DNA from: Thalassia testudinum
Taxonomy: Eukaryota > Streptophyta > Magnoliopsida > Alismatales > Hydrocharitaceae
Assembly (NCBI GenBank): GCA_037157565.1
Contig: JAZHRO010000024.1
Coordinates: forward strand, 210,675,501-210,739,500
Direction: 5' to 3'
DNA length: 64,000 nt
The number at the start of each line of letters is the position of its first letter. The stretch's first letter is position 1. Of the stretch, positions 10,081 through 21,821 are shown in pieces. The translations under genes and the position numbers were made by a program. The notes beneath the pieces were generated by a model. That model was not told the origin of the DNA and did no database searches. It worked only from the letters and a program-made list of their open reading frames with translations.

Positions 10081-10307
10081 ACATCTCACATCTTTCTACT
10101 ATAAATAAATCAAATTGAACATTTGAGCATACCCAACATGTCACATTACATTCACATTTAATTCACATGAGAAATTTAACATCAAATTCAATTAACATGC
10201 AATAATTTAGATCAAATTTCATATTAAATCAAATAACTATGAAATATTTTCATTATCAACAAAAATAATAAAAATGGTCAAATAAAATTTTGCAAAAAAT
10301 TAAATAA

Positions 10308-10970
10308 GGGGTGTAGGAGGAGGGGGGGACAGGGGTTGGCCATGGTAAGGGGGAGGAGGAGGGGGATGTGGCAGGGAGGCGAAGGTGGAGGAGGGCTAGG
10401 GGAAGGGGGAGGAGGAGGAGGGGTGGAGGCAGGGGGATGGTAGAGGATACTGGTGGTGGTGGTGGCTGCGAGGTGGTGGTGGTGGCCGCAGGGAGGGAGG
10501 TGGTGGCGGCGGGTGGTCGTGGTGCGATTGGTGGTGCTGGTACTGGTGGTGGGTGAGGGGGAGGGAAAGGGCAAGGCTGGCGATGAGGGGGAGGAAGGAG
10601 GAGGTGGGTGGCAGGGAGGGAGGAGGATAAGGGTGGTGGTGGAAGAGAGGGAGGAGGATGGTGTTGGCAACGGGTGGTGGTGGTGTTGGTGGTGGCTGCA
10701 GGGGCAGGAGGTGGTGGCCGCAGGTGGCGACTGGTGGTGGGTGAGGAGGAGGGGAAGGTCAGCAACAAGGGGGAGGGTAAGGAGGAGGCGGGCAGTAGGG
10801 AGGGAGGAGGAAGAAGAGGAGGACAGGTACCCCTTGAGGTCATGAAGGAGGAGTCGAGGCGGAGGGGGAGCTGCAGCGACGGTCGCGGAGGAAAGCCAAG
10901 GGGAGAAGGTTGCGCTGCTATTGTGAGGAGGGTTTGGGATGAAGGGGGAGGCAGTTGGGTGTGTGGTAGG
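10308..10970 (+). repeat. G-rich low-complexity region (GGT, GGA and GGC runs)
   Basis: Strongly G-skewed stretch with GGTGGTGGT and GGAGGAGGAGG runs. Long Pro/Ser/Thr-rich open frames on the minus strand and Gly/Arg-rich ones on the plus strand follow from composition. It lies inside the CACTA element, before the right subterminal array. Confidence 0.85.
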
Positions 10971-10981
10971 GATTTTACTTG

Positions 10982-11499
10982 ACATTCTTGACCGTTCCTA
11001 ATAAACGATCGAAGATAAGATTATTACCGATCGTTAATGACGGTCGGAAATAATACTTTTCTCGACTGTTATGAATAGACGGTTGACGATAGACTTTGAA
11101 AATTTGGTCGCCTGCCCTGGCAGGTTATAAAACATTATCATTGACTGTTAATATAGAAATGGTTGACAATATTATTATTCTTGATCGTTATAAACGGTCG
11201 ACAATGGTGTCAACTAGACGTCTTAACATTACTTCACTTGCTCGACCCTTATATATTTCAAGGTCGAGGATGTTATTTATCCTCGACTGGTTATATAAGA
11301 ATGGCCGAGTAAAGTTTTATTTTCGACCGTTTATAACGGTCGAAAATGGTCTCAACCTCTTCGACTATTTTGCAGGCAGTATAGTTAATGGCTGGACTTT
11401 GGCAACCATTTCTCTATTAATGATCGAGAATTTGTTATTACTGATCGTTACTTGAACGGTCGAGAATTTCCGTTGCGAACAATACTTTTTCTACTAGTG
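10982..11499. repeat. Right subterminal array and terminal inverted repeat of the CACTA element
   Basis: Paired words such as TTCGACCGTTTATAACGGTCGAA (11323-11345) form near-perfect hairpins with a few bases of loop. Similar pairs repeat every 35-60 bp to the end. The last 14 bases, TTTTTCTACTAGTG, are the inverted terminus. TAG follows at 11500-11502. Confidence 0.85.
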
Positions 11500-11502
11500 T
11501 AG

Positions 11503-12360
11503 GCTGGGATATGAGGGAAGGCTACATCATAATCACCTCTAGTATAGAGGGATGATCCCCAAAATCTGACTCCTCAGGCGAGTGAGTGAATAAATCATGT
11601 GATAATAAAATTTAGTAAATTCTATGAAGGAGTTCATGTAAAAAAAAAAGAAGGGCTCATTAACACTCTGGTGTATTAATAATAAAACCTAGGTTAACTA
11701 TGAGAATTAAGTAAAGGCTTGAGGATGGCCTGCTATATAGTTAAGACATGAATGAATGGGAAAAATGGTTAGGTAGTTAGCCTTGGTACATAAACCCATA
11801 CACCATCCCATTTGGCTTCAGTGTTACAAGTGGTTTTGTCCTACTGAGCCTCTTGGCTCATCCCTTCATTTGTGACCCATTTTCAGGTATCACGATTGTA
11901 GCACAAGTGATGTGTTACATGAGGTGCTAGCCAAGGAGGGCATGGGCAGGTGACACAAATGTTGATTTTTGTTCTCCTTTTCGGGGAGGAACCCAAGGAA
12001 AAGGATGTGTATCTCATGGTTGATTTTTACTTGATGTTGTGGCAAAATAATTTGTTTCCATAGTATAGAAGGGCTTGTGTAAAGGCTTGTATTTAAAGCA
12101 TGGACTTTTGTAACTGTCTATAGTAGTGTCACAAAGATACTTTGGCACTGTTTCTTCATTGTTTTTCTATATTTTCGCTGCTTTTGGATGTAGGGTGTTC
12201 CCATTAATTTGTGCTTGTTTTGTTTTTCTTGTCCTGTGGTGTGGTTCGTGGAGTGTACCCACCTTTGTAATTTTGTGGTATGCATCCATATAGTCACATG
12301 TTGTAGGTACAGATTCTTGAGAAAATATCCAAAAAATAGGGAAAACTCTGCCAAATTTTC
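11503..12360 (+). mobile_element. Possible chromovirus-type (Tekay/Del-like) LTR fragment
   Basis: CCTACTGAGCCTCTTGGCTCA (11840-11860) followed by TTTTCAGGT (11880-11888) resembles the ACTGAG...CTCAC...TTTTCAGG block I recall from Tekay/Del LTRs. A minus-strand counterpart exists in the solo LTR 53955-56497. Boundaries are not visible and no protein motif is present. Confidence 0.35.
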
Positions 12361-13659
12361 AGCAAGTTTCGACCCCCTTTAATTTATTTAAAATTTGATT
12401 TTTCCTAAGACGTATCTAATTGATTGAACTACGAACTCTAACCCAAGCCACCCGGTAGTTGGGACCTTGGCTTGCACACCTGGTGATCCGCTCCTGATTT
12501 GTTGGGAGGATTATTGGGGCGTAACAACTCAAGTTTGGAAATGAAATCCAACCTAGTTGTCACGTCTATCAGATTAATTAGGGCTTGGGATTTAGAGTGC
12601 ACGAGATTAAATGATGGGCGTGAGGGAGGTGGTTCCCCAATTAAATCAATTGAGTTGCGTGTGTGTGCCAAATAAGGGTTCTCAAACAATGTTAATTGGA
12701 GATTTAGATTTTAATGTTCAGGTAAATAATGCACCAATTTTAGAGTTTTACTTTCAAGGTCTTTTCAAACAAGTTTTGAGTGGACATATAGCATTTTGCA
12801 AGCATGTGACCTTGATCAGTTTCCTTTAGACCTTAATGGGCAGCTTCTAGATGAATCAATTTTATTTTAAGTGGTGTTGCCCAAACAATGCAACAAAGGC
12901 TTTCGAAACGCGACTTGGTTAAGCACACGCAAAATAATTTTTTTCAAAATTTTTAGGCATTTAAAAATAATTTGGCAAGAATTTGCAACTCAGGAGAGCA
13001 AAATAGTCGAAACAAACCCATAATGAGTATTTTCAGGAAATAGTAATGATGTAACTATCAAAAAGTTTTCCTAATTTTTTTCAAGAAACTAGATTTGATA
13101 AGAAACATAATGAAAAAAAATTCACTGAATTTGAAGTTATATAAAATTTAGTAAAATTCAGTGAACCCAGATCTCCAACGGAAACATTTTAGATTGACCG
13201 ATCGACAGTAAAATATTTTTATAAGATAGTACAAAGTGAATTTTTACGTGAAAGTTGGTGGGTTTGTTTCTGATTTCAAGGGGATCATGCAAAAGAATTT
13301 TGAAAATTTTTGGATGCATCAATTTCGAAACAAAATTTTACATTAGCAAGAAAAACCAATCCGAACTTAGTTAGGGTAAGATATGATCTTTAAAGCACAA
13401 GAAGAGCAAGATGTGGTTTTTTTTTATACACTAGATAAATGTATTTAATCCTAAGATTCATGAATGTACCTAAATCTAAGATGCAGACAACCTCCCAGGA
13501 GATCTTCACTTGCACTTTTTCTTCTTGTCGCTTCGCAATTCGCTCTCCTACGATTGCGTGATCCTTCACACAAAATGACTGAAAAATAGATAAGAGCAAG
13601 TTAGATGCCAAAAATGCAAATCTAAATGCAACTATTGAAAATGAAATAATTGCCGTGCC
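12361..13659 (-). other. Untranslated leader remnant of an Athila/Tat-type element
   Basis: Lies downstream, on the minus strand, of the primer-binding site at 13660-13680. It shares character with the leaders at 39540-40400 and 62627-64000, including a CTTGG...GTAACTGGGT-type block near 12440-12500 and T-rich stretches with AAATTTTTGG. No gag is seen, so the element is truncated at the CACTA side. Confidence 0.5.
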
Positions 13660-13680
13660 TCCTTGGCAACGGTGCCAAAA
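13660..13680 (-). promoter_or_regulatory. Primer-binding site of an Athila/Tat-type element
   Basis: On the minus strand this reads TTTTGGCACCGTTGCCAAGGA, the conserved class of tRNA-complementary site that follows the 5' LTR in Athila/Tat Gypsy elements. It sets the LTR on the higher-coordinate side and the leader on the lower side. Confidence 0.8.
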
Positions 13681-13686
13681 GTGTTT

Positions 13687-14860
13687 TGCATGAGGATATG
13701 ATTGCGAAAAATTTGCTTTTCTTCGTAGTAAGTGCATATAGAAACTCTTGAATTTATAAATCAAACTCGTGAAATATGGAAATCGTAGTTCTCAAAAACA
13801 GAGTACGAGTCATTCGGAGGGCGGCAGTGAGAATAAGTTAGTTTCTTAACTAAGTAGATCAAATAGCAAGTAGAATGATTGTTAGAACTAGAACTAATGC
13901 AAAATCTAATAGCATGCAACTTGTAACTAATTACTAGAACTATAATATGAATACTAATAGGCAACATACATCTTGAAAACAAGTTGAAAAATAACTACTA
14001 GAACTTTATTGAATATAACAAGAAGTTTTGCATAGGTAGAACTAGTAGAATACTTCCAAAATGATGAAATTACAACTAAAACTAGACTAGAGAAAATGCA
14101 GAGTAAGGGCTTTGAAGGCGAAGTCTGCAGTGATGGTGTAGATGTGGATGCAAAGGCGCACCCGCCAGGATTGCCAAAGATGGAGTGGAAGAAGACTAGT
14201 TCTAGTAGGTGGAGACTATGTGGAGGTAGGAAGATTAAGTGTAAATTAATTATCCTAAGAGGGGGAGTGCTTAGGGGGTTTTATAGGAAGTAGGAAGGCT
14301 TTCTATTGGTGGATTTCTAGAGCCTAGGATTGATGAAGTGTAAGGCTAGAATTTGATCCTAAGGGGGTGGCTAGGATATGTATGATGAGGACCATAGGAT
14401 TTAGGAGAAAGGTTTGAGATGGAAGTTGGATTTTTGTTAGGATAGGGACCTAGGTGGCCGGCCACTATAGGTTGTTTTTAGGTCTTTTGGCCGGCCACCA
14501 AGAGGGTTTTTGAAGGTCAATAGGTGGCGGCTAGGTGGTTGCTAGGGTTTAGATTTAGAGGGGGTGCCACCTTAAGTTGTCAGGTTGGATAAGATCTAAG
14601 TTTTCTTAAGGTTTTTATTGGGATTTTAGGTGGATAGGATGGGGTTTTCCAAAGGCCGTCCATTATGGGTTTTAGGACAAGGTTTAGGTTGGTCCTAAGG
14701 GGGTTTCTAGGTTAGTTAATTAGGTTCCTAATTTGGGTTAGGGTTTAGGTTAATTGGGTCTCCAAATAAGTCCACTAACTAGGCTAGTTCTCTTCTAAAT
14801 GAGCTCAATTTAGAAAGTCCAATCAGTCTTGGTTTGATCAACATGAAATTTTGTATCCAC
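13687..14860 (-). mobile_element. Probable Athila/Tat-type 5' LTR, minus orientation
   Basis: The LTR's CA end is at 13687 (plus TGCATGAGG), six bases from the primer-binding site. The minus-strand block near 13795-13830 (CCGCCCTCCGAATGACTCG) corresponds to the CCTCCCTG-TTCGACC block that ends other LTRs of this type here. A minus TATA-like TATAAAACC occurs near 14278-14286. The upstream limit is not visible and 14860 is an estimate. Confidence 0.5.
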
Positions 14861-15929
14861 ACATATAAGTGTAAACACATCAAGATACCAGATATAATTG
14901 AGGGAAAAATTGCACAAAATCCTACAAGTATGCATTATTTAGAAAATGACCTAAAATGCCTAATTTGACTTAACTAATTGCAATGTAACCCAAATTACCC
15001 TTAGACCAACATTAGTAATTATGCTTTAATTAACATAAATAATTATGGAAATATCAAATATCATGTATTAAAAATGTAGATATATAATTCTTTTTATTAA
15101 TTATAAATAAGAAAATTCAATCAATACTACTTAAAAGAAAATGCAAGAAAAAATTTTGTAACCTAAAAGGTGAGAAGTGAAGGAGTTCTGCTTAGCTTTA
15201 AGGGATGATAAATGAAATTATTTTCCCATAATAAACTTGATTACATGAAAGCACACCATAGAGAAAGGTAGAATGAATAGAAAGTTAATTCTCACTAAGA
15301 AAGTTTTTGGTTCTATGAGAGAGAGAAAGAGATAGTAGATTGGAAGAAGAATACAAAGTAAACAAAATGAAATCTCTCCCTCTTCTATAGTAGTCTTGAC
15401 CCCTTATTTATAGACTTTTCGTAAAGTGCGGTCTCTACTAGCACTAGGTTCTAGTTATGACTCATCTTGTCTTCTTATTTGTTGAGGGCCTTTGAGTCTA
15501 AATTTCTCAAGGCTTTATTTCCCTGAGATCTCTTATTCTGGACCTCCAAAACATCAATACTTTTTCCTTAGGTTCTTAGATGCTTACAGAGTTTCAAGTA
15601 ATTCCCTTCTTGGGTTATTATATTAGGTCTCAGGGTTTATATTTATTTTTCCCCTTTCTCCTACAAAATTTTGGAAATGTTAATCACTTATAGAGTTAAA
15701 TGGAAAAAAGGGCAAGATTCAATCATTTTTCTTGAATATGATATGAATGATTTTAATGCGGTTATCCGTTGTCCTCTGTATAAAAGAAGATACTCGGGAA
15801 TCCTGGGTGTTTGTGGACTATCCTTCAAGATGACTAACGTTACTCCTACAAAGTTTACTCATGCACCTAAATGACAAGAGTTCCTCACTATTTTTTATTG
15901 AGTAATATCCAAGAAACCCCCAAGCCCTA
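14861..15929. other. Decayed retroelement DNA
   Basis: 14888-14899 holds the reverse complement of CAATTATATCTGG, a leader block also seen at 40511 and 47095 on the plus strand, so this is a minus-strand leader fragment of another Athila/Tat-type copy. Around 15400 a minus TATA-like TATAAATAAGG may mark part of a further LTR. I see no protein motif. Confidence 0.4.
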
Positions 15930-17600
15930 AAGTAAGGTATTACTAACCGTTCTAGTAAATGTTATTAGGAGGTAGAACGACGTTTGAATCAAGTTTTTGT
16001 GACGATTGAAAAACTTTTTAGTGACGGTTGAATCACTTTTTAGTGTCGGTTGCAAGTATCTCAAAAAGGTAAAATGGTCATTTTAAATGTTATTCTAAAT
16101 TTTAGTGATAGTTGTAAGCATCACAAAAAAACATAATAGTCATTTAAAATGTTAGTTGAACTTGAGTGATGGTTTCTAACGATTTTTTGAGATGGTTGTA
16201 AACGTCACAAAAAAAGTAATGGTTACTTCAAATGTTAGTTTGAATTTTAGAGATGGTTAAAATCATCGCCAAAGGAATCTTTTAGCGAAAGTTTTTAGTA
16301 ATCATCTCAAAAAAGCTCTTGGAATGCTACTTTAGGGAAGGCTGCAAAATCATCACTAAAGACTTTTAGCGATGGTTGATGGTTTATGTTTTTATCTCAC
16401 TATATTTATCTATAGATTTTTTTCAATGCTAAAACTAAATCAGCAGTTTTACATTAAAGTTAAAATGTCCTTCCTGTTAAACGTATTGTAGGATGTGATG
16501 TTGGTACTTGTTAATCTAGTTTCCAATGAAGATGACGAAGTTGGCCATATTGTTGAATGACTATCTCTTGAAGAAGCATTCTATAAAGTCCTACCAGATG
16601 AGCATCCTAGATGTGTAAAGTGTGGTGGTCATGGAGCCACAATCACCAATTGGTATGAAAGTTATGGATCCTCTTCACAATCATAGGAAAATCATAATCT
16701 TGAGGCAACAATGTGATCTCGGCATACACAATTAGTAGAAGCAAGTAAAAATATTGAAGAGCTCCTTCACAATAAAAAACATATGGAGGAGAATTTGAAT
16801 AGAAGAGCGTGGTTGAAGGACAAGTATCACTAGAATCTTAGTCTGATCTAGATTTAGTAAGAAATGAATGATAGTTTTCCTTGTTATAGCTTAGATATGT
16901 GACTTTTAGTTTCAAGTGTGGAACTTTGATTTTTTTGAATTTGGTATGCATGTAAAAGACTACTTTTGTTACTTTCTTGAATAGAAGATGAGTTCTTATT
17001 TGGTTCCATATGATTTTCTTATTTTTAAAGTGTGAATTTCATGAGTGGAAGTGAATATAAATTTTGAGTAGATATTATTCTTACTCATAGGTATTGCTAA
17101 CAGTTCTAGTAAATGTTATCAGGGGGTACAACGATGTTTGAAGCACTTTTTTGTGATAATTGAAAAGCATTTTAGTGATGGTTGAATCACTTTTTAGTTT
17201 CTATTACGAGTATCTCAAAATAGTAAAATGGTCATTTCAAATGTTATTCTAAATTTTAGTGATGGTCTTTAGGGACGGTTCTAAGCGTCACAAAAAAAAA
17301 CATAATAGTCATTTAAAATGTTAGTTGAACTTTAGTGACAATTTTTGATAATTTTTTGAGACGGTTGTAAACATCACAAAAAAAAGTAACGGTTACTTCA
17401 AATGTTAGTTTGAACTTTATAGAGTGTTAAAAATCATTGCTAAAGGAATCTTTTAGTGACAGTTTTTAGTAACCGTCTTAAAAGATCTTTTGGAATGCCA
17501 CTTTTAGGGATGGTTGTAAAATTATCACTAAAGACTTTTAGAGATAGTTAAAGGTCATTAGTGACGATTTTGTAATCATCTCTAAAAGCCTATTGAGCTG
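15930..17600 (+). mobile_element. CACTA-like relic with two direct subterminal-type arrays
   Basis: 15940-16380 and 17090-17600 both consist of degenerate TTTAGTGACGGTTG and ATCACTAAAGACTTTT words, start with the same block (GGTATTACTAACCGTTCTAG and GGTATTGCTAACAGTTCTAG), and are direct copies in the same order. Between them (16490-16835) a degraded plus-strand stretch reads like the C-terminus of a transposase-type ORF, with Asp/Glu- then Lys/Glu-rich segments, ending TAG at 16832-16834. No clear CACTA terminus is visible. Confidence 0.5.
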
Positions 17601-19380
17601 TAGTTTTTGGACATCCAAGGGCCTCTATAGATGTCGAGCAAGTTGGTTGGATGTCTGATCATGTAGCATAGTTGGAATTAAGTGTTCCTCGCAGAAAGGG
17701 CTTCATTCTCCTGCTGGGAAGTCGAGAGTCCTACAAGGTGGGTCTATCTAAGGAGGCACAATACTTGGGGTGTTGTACTACGTTGCCCCACAGGTATATC
17801 TCATAACTCATAAGGAAGTCGAAACTGGAAGATACTAGATCTTCTTATGTGGTTCCAGTTATTTAGGTCATTCTTGTTTTCTCAATTTCAATTTTCGGAT
17901 CTTTGGGCATGGATATGACTTTTGTTTCATAGAAAAATTTAATTGATTGTTTTATCATGCTTCCATGATGCCACCAGGATTTGCGGATATCCCAACAATG
18001 TATTAGAGCCTTGGTTTATTTGAGTTTTATGAGAAAATGTGTGAATTTGTGTTTTAAGTGCATTTAGCTCCAGGAATGAGAACTTAAAATTCATTCTAAT
18101 CACCCAATAGACTTTCGATTTTCTTATCGGATGTCTGATGGGTCGAATATAGGGCATCTGATTTTTAGATTAGAAACCCTCCGGGTATCCTAGATGCCTG
18201 ACATTGGATGCTAAACGACTAGGGGTATATATCAGGGAAATCAGACGACTGATTTTAGTGTTCGACGTTTGATACTACAAAGTAAGGCGTCTAATTGTTA
18301 GATTAAACATTCAATACTGCAATATGAAGGGTTCCTGTTGTTGGACTTGGTCTAGTAATGGACATTTGGCTTGACTATCCAATGCTAGATTTGGTGAGAT
18401 CAAATGTTTGATAAGAATGTCAGATGTCTAACTTTAAAGTGTATTGATTCTAACATTTGGACTTGTTGTCTTGGTGTCTTGAATGTCTGATAAAGGTTAT
18501 CAGACGTTCGAATAATATTGGAACCTTGATTCTGAATGCATTTGTGACCCCAAATCAAATTGGATCCAATTGAACTTTTAATGAAAAACCTGATATGGGT
18601 ATTAGGGAATATGCATTTATTTTTCAGTTATTTTTGTTTAGGTTTTGGTTTGATTTATGTGCTTGTGGATTTGACATGTGGATGTGATCCTTGTAGAATT
18701 AGGCACATAGGGATTTTCAAAATGTGAAACAAACCAAAAATTATTTTGAAAAGTGAATTTCATTTTTATAATAGGGTTATTTTTCTGGAATTAGGGTTTT
18801 CAAAATAATAGGATGCTTGCATTCATTCTAAATTGGATCTCAAATTAGGGTCTTACTGGTAATAACTAACCCTCCTCACATAATCTAATTAAGTAGTAAT
18901 CATAGGAGAACTGAACAGTCTCATTCCCTCAACATGTGATGTGATGGGCATCTGTATGCTATTTCCGCAATGTTTAGTGGTTTTATGTTGTGGAATAAAG
19001 ATATGATTGATTACATCATGATTATGCATAATTTCTTCACCCATTTTTCTATATGTTTCTAGAATTTTTTGGATTTTTATTTTACATTTTTATATAATTT
19101 AATTTCTATAACTTTTAATTTAGAGGAGAGAAAATGTAAGAAGAATATATGTAAAATGGGTCTCATATGAAAGAGCACAAGAAAATGGACTTAATGATGA
19201 AGTTGCAATTCAAAAATGACACTCGTGCAAGGAATAGTAGAGGAATAAAGAAAAAAAAGAAGGAAAATAAAAGAAACGAAATGGAAAGAGCCCAAATAGG
19301 ACTCTTATCCCTAAATCTAGGAAAAATCCCATTCTTAATGTAATTTGTACTTTCCATGGCCCTCCAAAATTTTCAAATAA
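17601..19380. other. Decayed LTR-type sequence
   Basis: 17620-18500 contains many degenerate GATGTCTGAT and CAGACGTTTGA words, decayed versions of the TCAGACGTCTGA palindrome seen in LTR U3 regions here. ATTAGAGCCTTGGTTT at 18002-18017 resembles a decayed tRNA-Met primer-binding site. The rest is AT-rich. No gene is supported. Confidence 0.4.
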
Positions 19381-19494
19381 GGGGGTGATGAATTTTGCTT
19401 AATTGTAATTATTTAGGGACTTGTGGAGGCTATAAATACCCCCCATGACCCTCCCTTTGAAGACATCTCTCATCGATTCTTCTCCCTTTCTTCC
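19381..19494 (+). mobile_element. Left part of an Athila/Tat-type LTR interrupted by the 19495-33631 element
   Basis: TATAAATACCCCC (19431-19443) followed by C/T-rich transcribed sequence, with CTTCC at 19490-19494. On the other side of the minus-strand element the sequence resumes CTTCCTCCGTCC at 33632 and leads to a primer-binding site. The two parts fit one LTR split by insertion with a CTTCC duplication. The upstream start is not defined, and the left end of the inserted element lacks a clear TG, so this junction is an inference. Confidence 0.5.
19431..19437 (+). promoter_or_regulatory. LTR TATA box
   Basis: TATAAAT in the left part of the interrupted LTR. Confidence 0.5.
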
Positions 19495-21821
19495 TATTCG
19501 TTCATTTTTGTTGAGTTTTAAAATATGCGTTGTAATATATTGACTAGAGCGACAGAAACATATAAAATTTATAAACTCGAAATCAAGAGTTTTGAGGTCG
19601 TTCTCTAGGAGCAATCAAGTTGCGCAAATACCACTATCTAAGTTTGCAAAAATGCAGCTCGGTAACTAGACGATATTCATGTGAATTTTAAAGTACAAAA
19701 TCTAGTTTGAAAATGCAATCGATTCAATTGAACAATTTAATTGAGAAAATTGTAATTCACTTATTCAATGCTTAATCAAGGATAACCGCATGTAATGAAA
19801 ATTAAGGAAATGTTTAGATCATGCAATAAAACCTCTTATTAACCACTAATGGAATCAAATCAAAAAAGTAATTAACTATATTCAATAATCAATCCCTAAT
19901 AATATAGTTCCTTCTGCAAATTAGCCCCTAAGATCTTGCGAATGGACCCAGTGAAATTGCTCTCAAGTCCCTAGGAGTTATTTTTCTTTCAATCAACCCC
20001 TTGCCAGTAAGTAGGGGGCTTTCCCCTTCGTGTGAAGAAGCCTATAGGGGCGGCCTACCGGCAAGTAGGGAGGAGGTCCACGGAGGTCCTTCGCCTTCTT
20101 GGTGAACGTGGGCGGCTTCACTAGACCCCCATGAAGCTACTCGTGCTGTAGGGAAGCTTCTTGTGAAGCCTTGAAGCATGGGGGTGAAGTATGCGGACGG
20201 TCGACGTTAGGGAAGAAGATGGTGGACGGCGGAGATGGTCTTTGCAAGCAGGACTTCAAAGCTCTTGACCGAGGGGTCAGGAAGCTTCGTAAGAAGTCAG
20301 AGAACATGTTGATGATGTTAATTTGGTGCTAGAACACTGGAGGAGTGCAAGAGTCAAGGACGGGTGGCGAGTGTGGTGCTCGATAGGGCAATCCGGTGGG
20401 TAATAGCCTCAATTTCTTGAGGACTTTTGCTCACCAGGTTGTGGTGGAGCTTTGGGAGTGGTCGTCTACAAGTGAGGTTGCTCAGAGAGAGGTGGGTGGC
20501 ATTGCCGGAGCAACGCCGGAGAGTAGTCGATGTTGGGGAAGAAGATGAGGGGGGGGGGGAATGTTGTGGACGTGGAAACCTAAAACTAAAGAGCCTAATC
20601 TACTCTATAAGAAGTGGGGAGAAGGAGAGGATACCTAGGAGGGGGTGAGGATGCCGAAGCGTGGCCGATGTTGGTCGGGAGGAGTTGGGGAAGATGAGAA
20701 CTCTAGTGACTTCGCTTGGAGCAACGAAGGTGGAAAAGGGGTCAGCTTTGTGGTAGGAGCTCAGGGAAGATGAGGGGAGGGAGTTTGGGACCTCAGTTGG
20801 CAGCGAGGCACGATGACGAAGGAGATCGAGTGAAGTTCCAAGGGCTCTAATGGTGTGTGAAGAAGTGGAAGAGGAAGAGGGATTTCATGTCCAAAAGTCA
20901 CACGAAGAAAGTCGTAGGAGCATGATCATGCTTTATAGATGCTCGGCCATGAGGGTTAGGGCGATATCATGGTCCAGTCAAGGTCAAAAACTACGTGGTT
21001 GAGCGACGATGTCTGCTACTTCTTACGACCTCCAAAGATGGAAGTAGGAGCTGGAAATGGCTCAATTTGGAAGAGCTATGAAAGGTGGATCGATCCACCA
21101 AGTTTGTTAGGATTTTGATGTGTAGATTGAGCGAAATCTTTGCCTGAAGTCATGGCTGCGAACAACTTCTTGCCGGCTAGAGGTTGAAGATGATTGTGAC
21201 ATCATCATGATGTCACCAAGGGACCTAAATGCAAAGTCCATGAAGATGAGGTCAAATAGGTCTCAAGTTTTTAGGGTAACCTAATTTGGATTCAAGGACT
21301 CTAATGGTGGCTTCAATTTTGGGTTTTTATGAAGTTTCATAGTTAATTTACAATTTAACCTAAAATGTAATGAATATACACTTAGGTCTCTATTTTAGGT
21401 TAAAATAGGTTTCTTTTGTCAAATTGACTGTTCTAAACCTTATAGAATATTTTTTAATTATTTTTATAAGATTTAAATTACATTTATTTCCACCAGAACC
21501 CTTTCAATTGAAGTGAGGCTGAAATTAAGATTTTTATTCATAAATTAACCTTCAGTTCTTAGAAAATCTTGAATTGGTCATTTCAAGCTTATTTTGTGGG
21601 AATTTATGTTCATTTTACTTTTTATTAGGTAAAAGATGCCCCCTTAGTTAATTTGCATTTGTGAGTTATTTGTTAAAATAATATATCTAACTTAATTTCC
21701 CTTTTTCTTCTCAAATTTAAGGTAGACTTGAATTATGCCCTTTTTATGGTCATTAAGGAGCATTTATCCTTGGAATTTGGCTAAATTAGGCAAGTTATGG
21801 AAGATGATGGTGTTACCATCA
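19495..21821 (-). repeat. 3' LTR of the Athila/Tat element
   Basis: The high-coordinate end is ...TTACCATCA at 21821, so the minus strand starts TGATGGTAACACC, next to a purine tract. From 20268 to 21821 it aligns with 30792-32192 plus 33479-33631. A minus TATA box lies at 20931-20937. The block near 19580-19610 (rev-comp of GAACGACCTCAAAAC) marks the LTR 3' end. The exact low end is uncertain between about 19495 and 19535. Confidence 0.8.

Larger units (their letters stand above)
1528..11499 (-). mobile_element. CACTA (En/Spm-type) DNA transposon, minus orientation, left terminus missing
   Basis: The right end reads TTTTTCTACTAGTG at 11486-11499, the reverse complement of a CACTAGTAGAAAAA terminus, followed by TAG (11500-11502) as candidate 3-bp target duplication. 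Matching subterminal arrays of GGTCGAGAAT and ATTCTCGACC motifs lie at both sides (1545-1845 and 10982-11499). A TNP2-type transposase gene reads on the minus strand between them (3528-8352). The left CACTA terminus is not seen; the Sirevirus LTR ending at 1527 probably inserted close to it. The element also hosts a solo LTR (6587-8275) and a SINE (9114-9329). About 9.97 kb remains, some 8 kb without these guests. Confidence 0.85.

Noticed and set aside
10256..10985. Two long minus-strand Pro/Ser/Thr-rich open frames of 195 and 235 residues
   Set aside because: They overlap in different frames and mirror Gly/Arg-rich frames on the other strand. The cause is a GGT/GGA-rich tract, not coding constraint.
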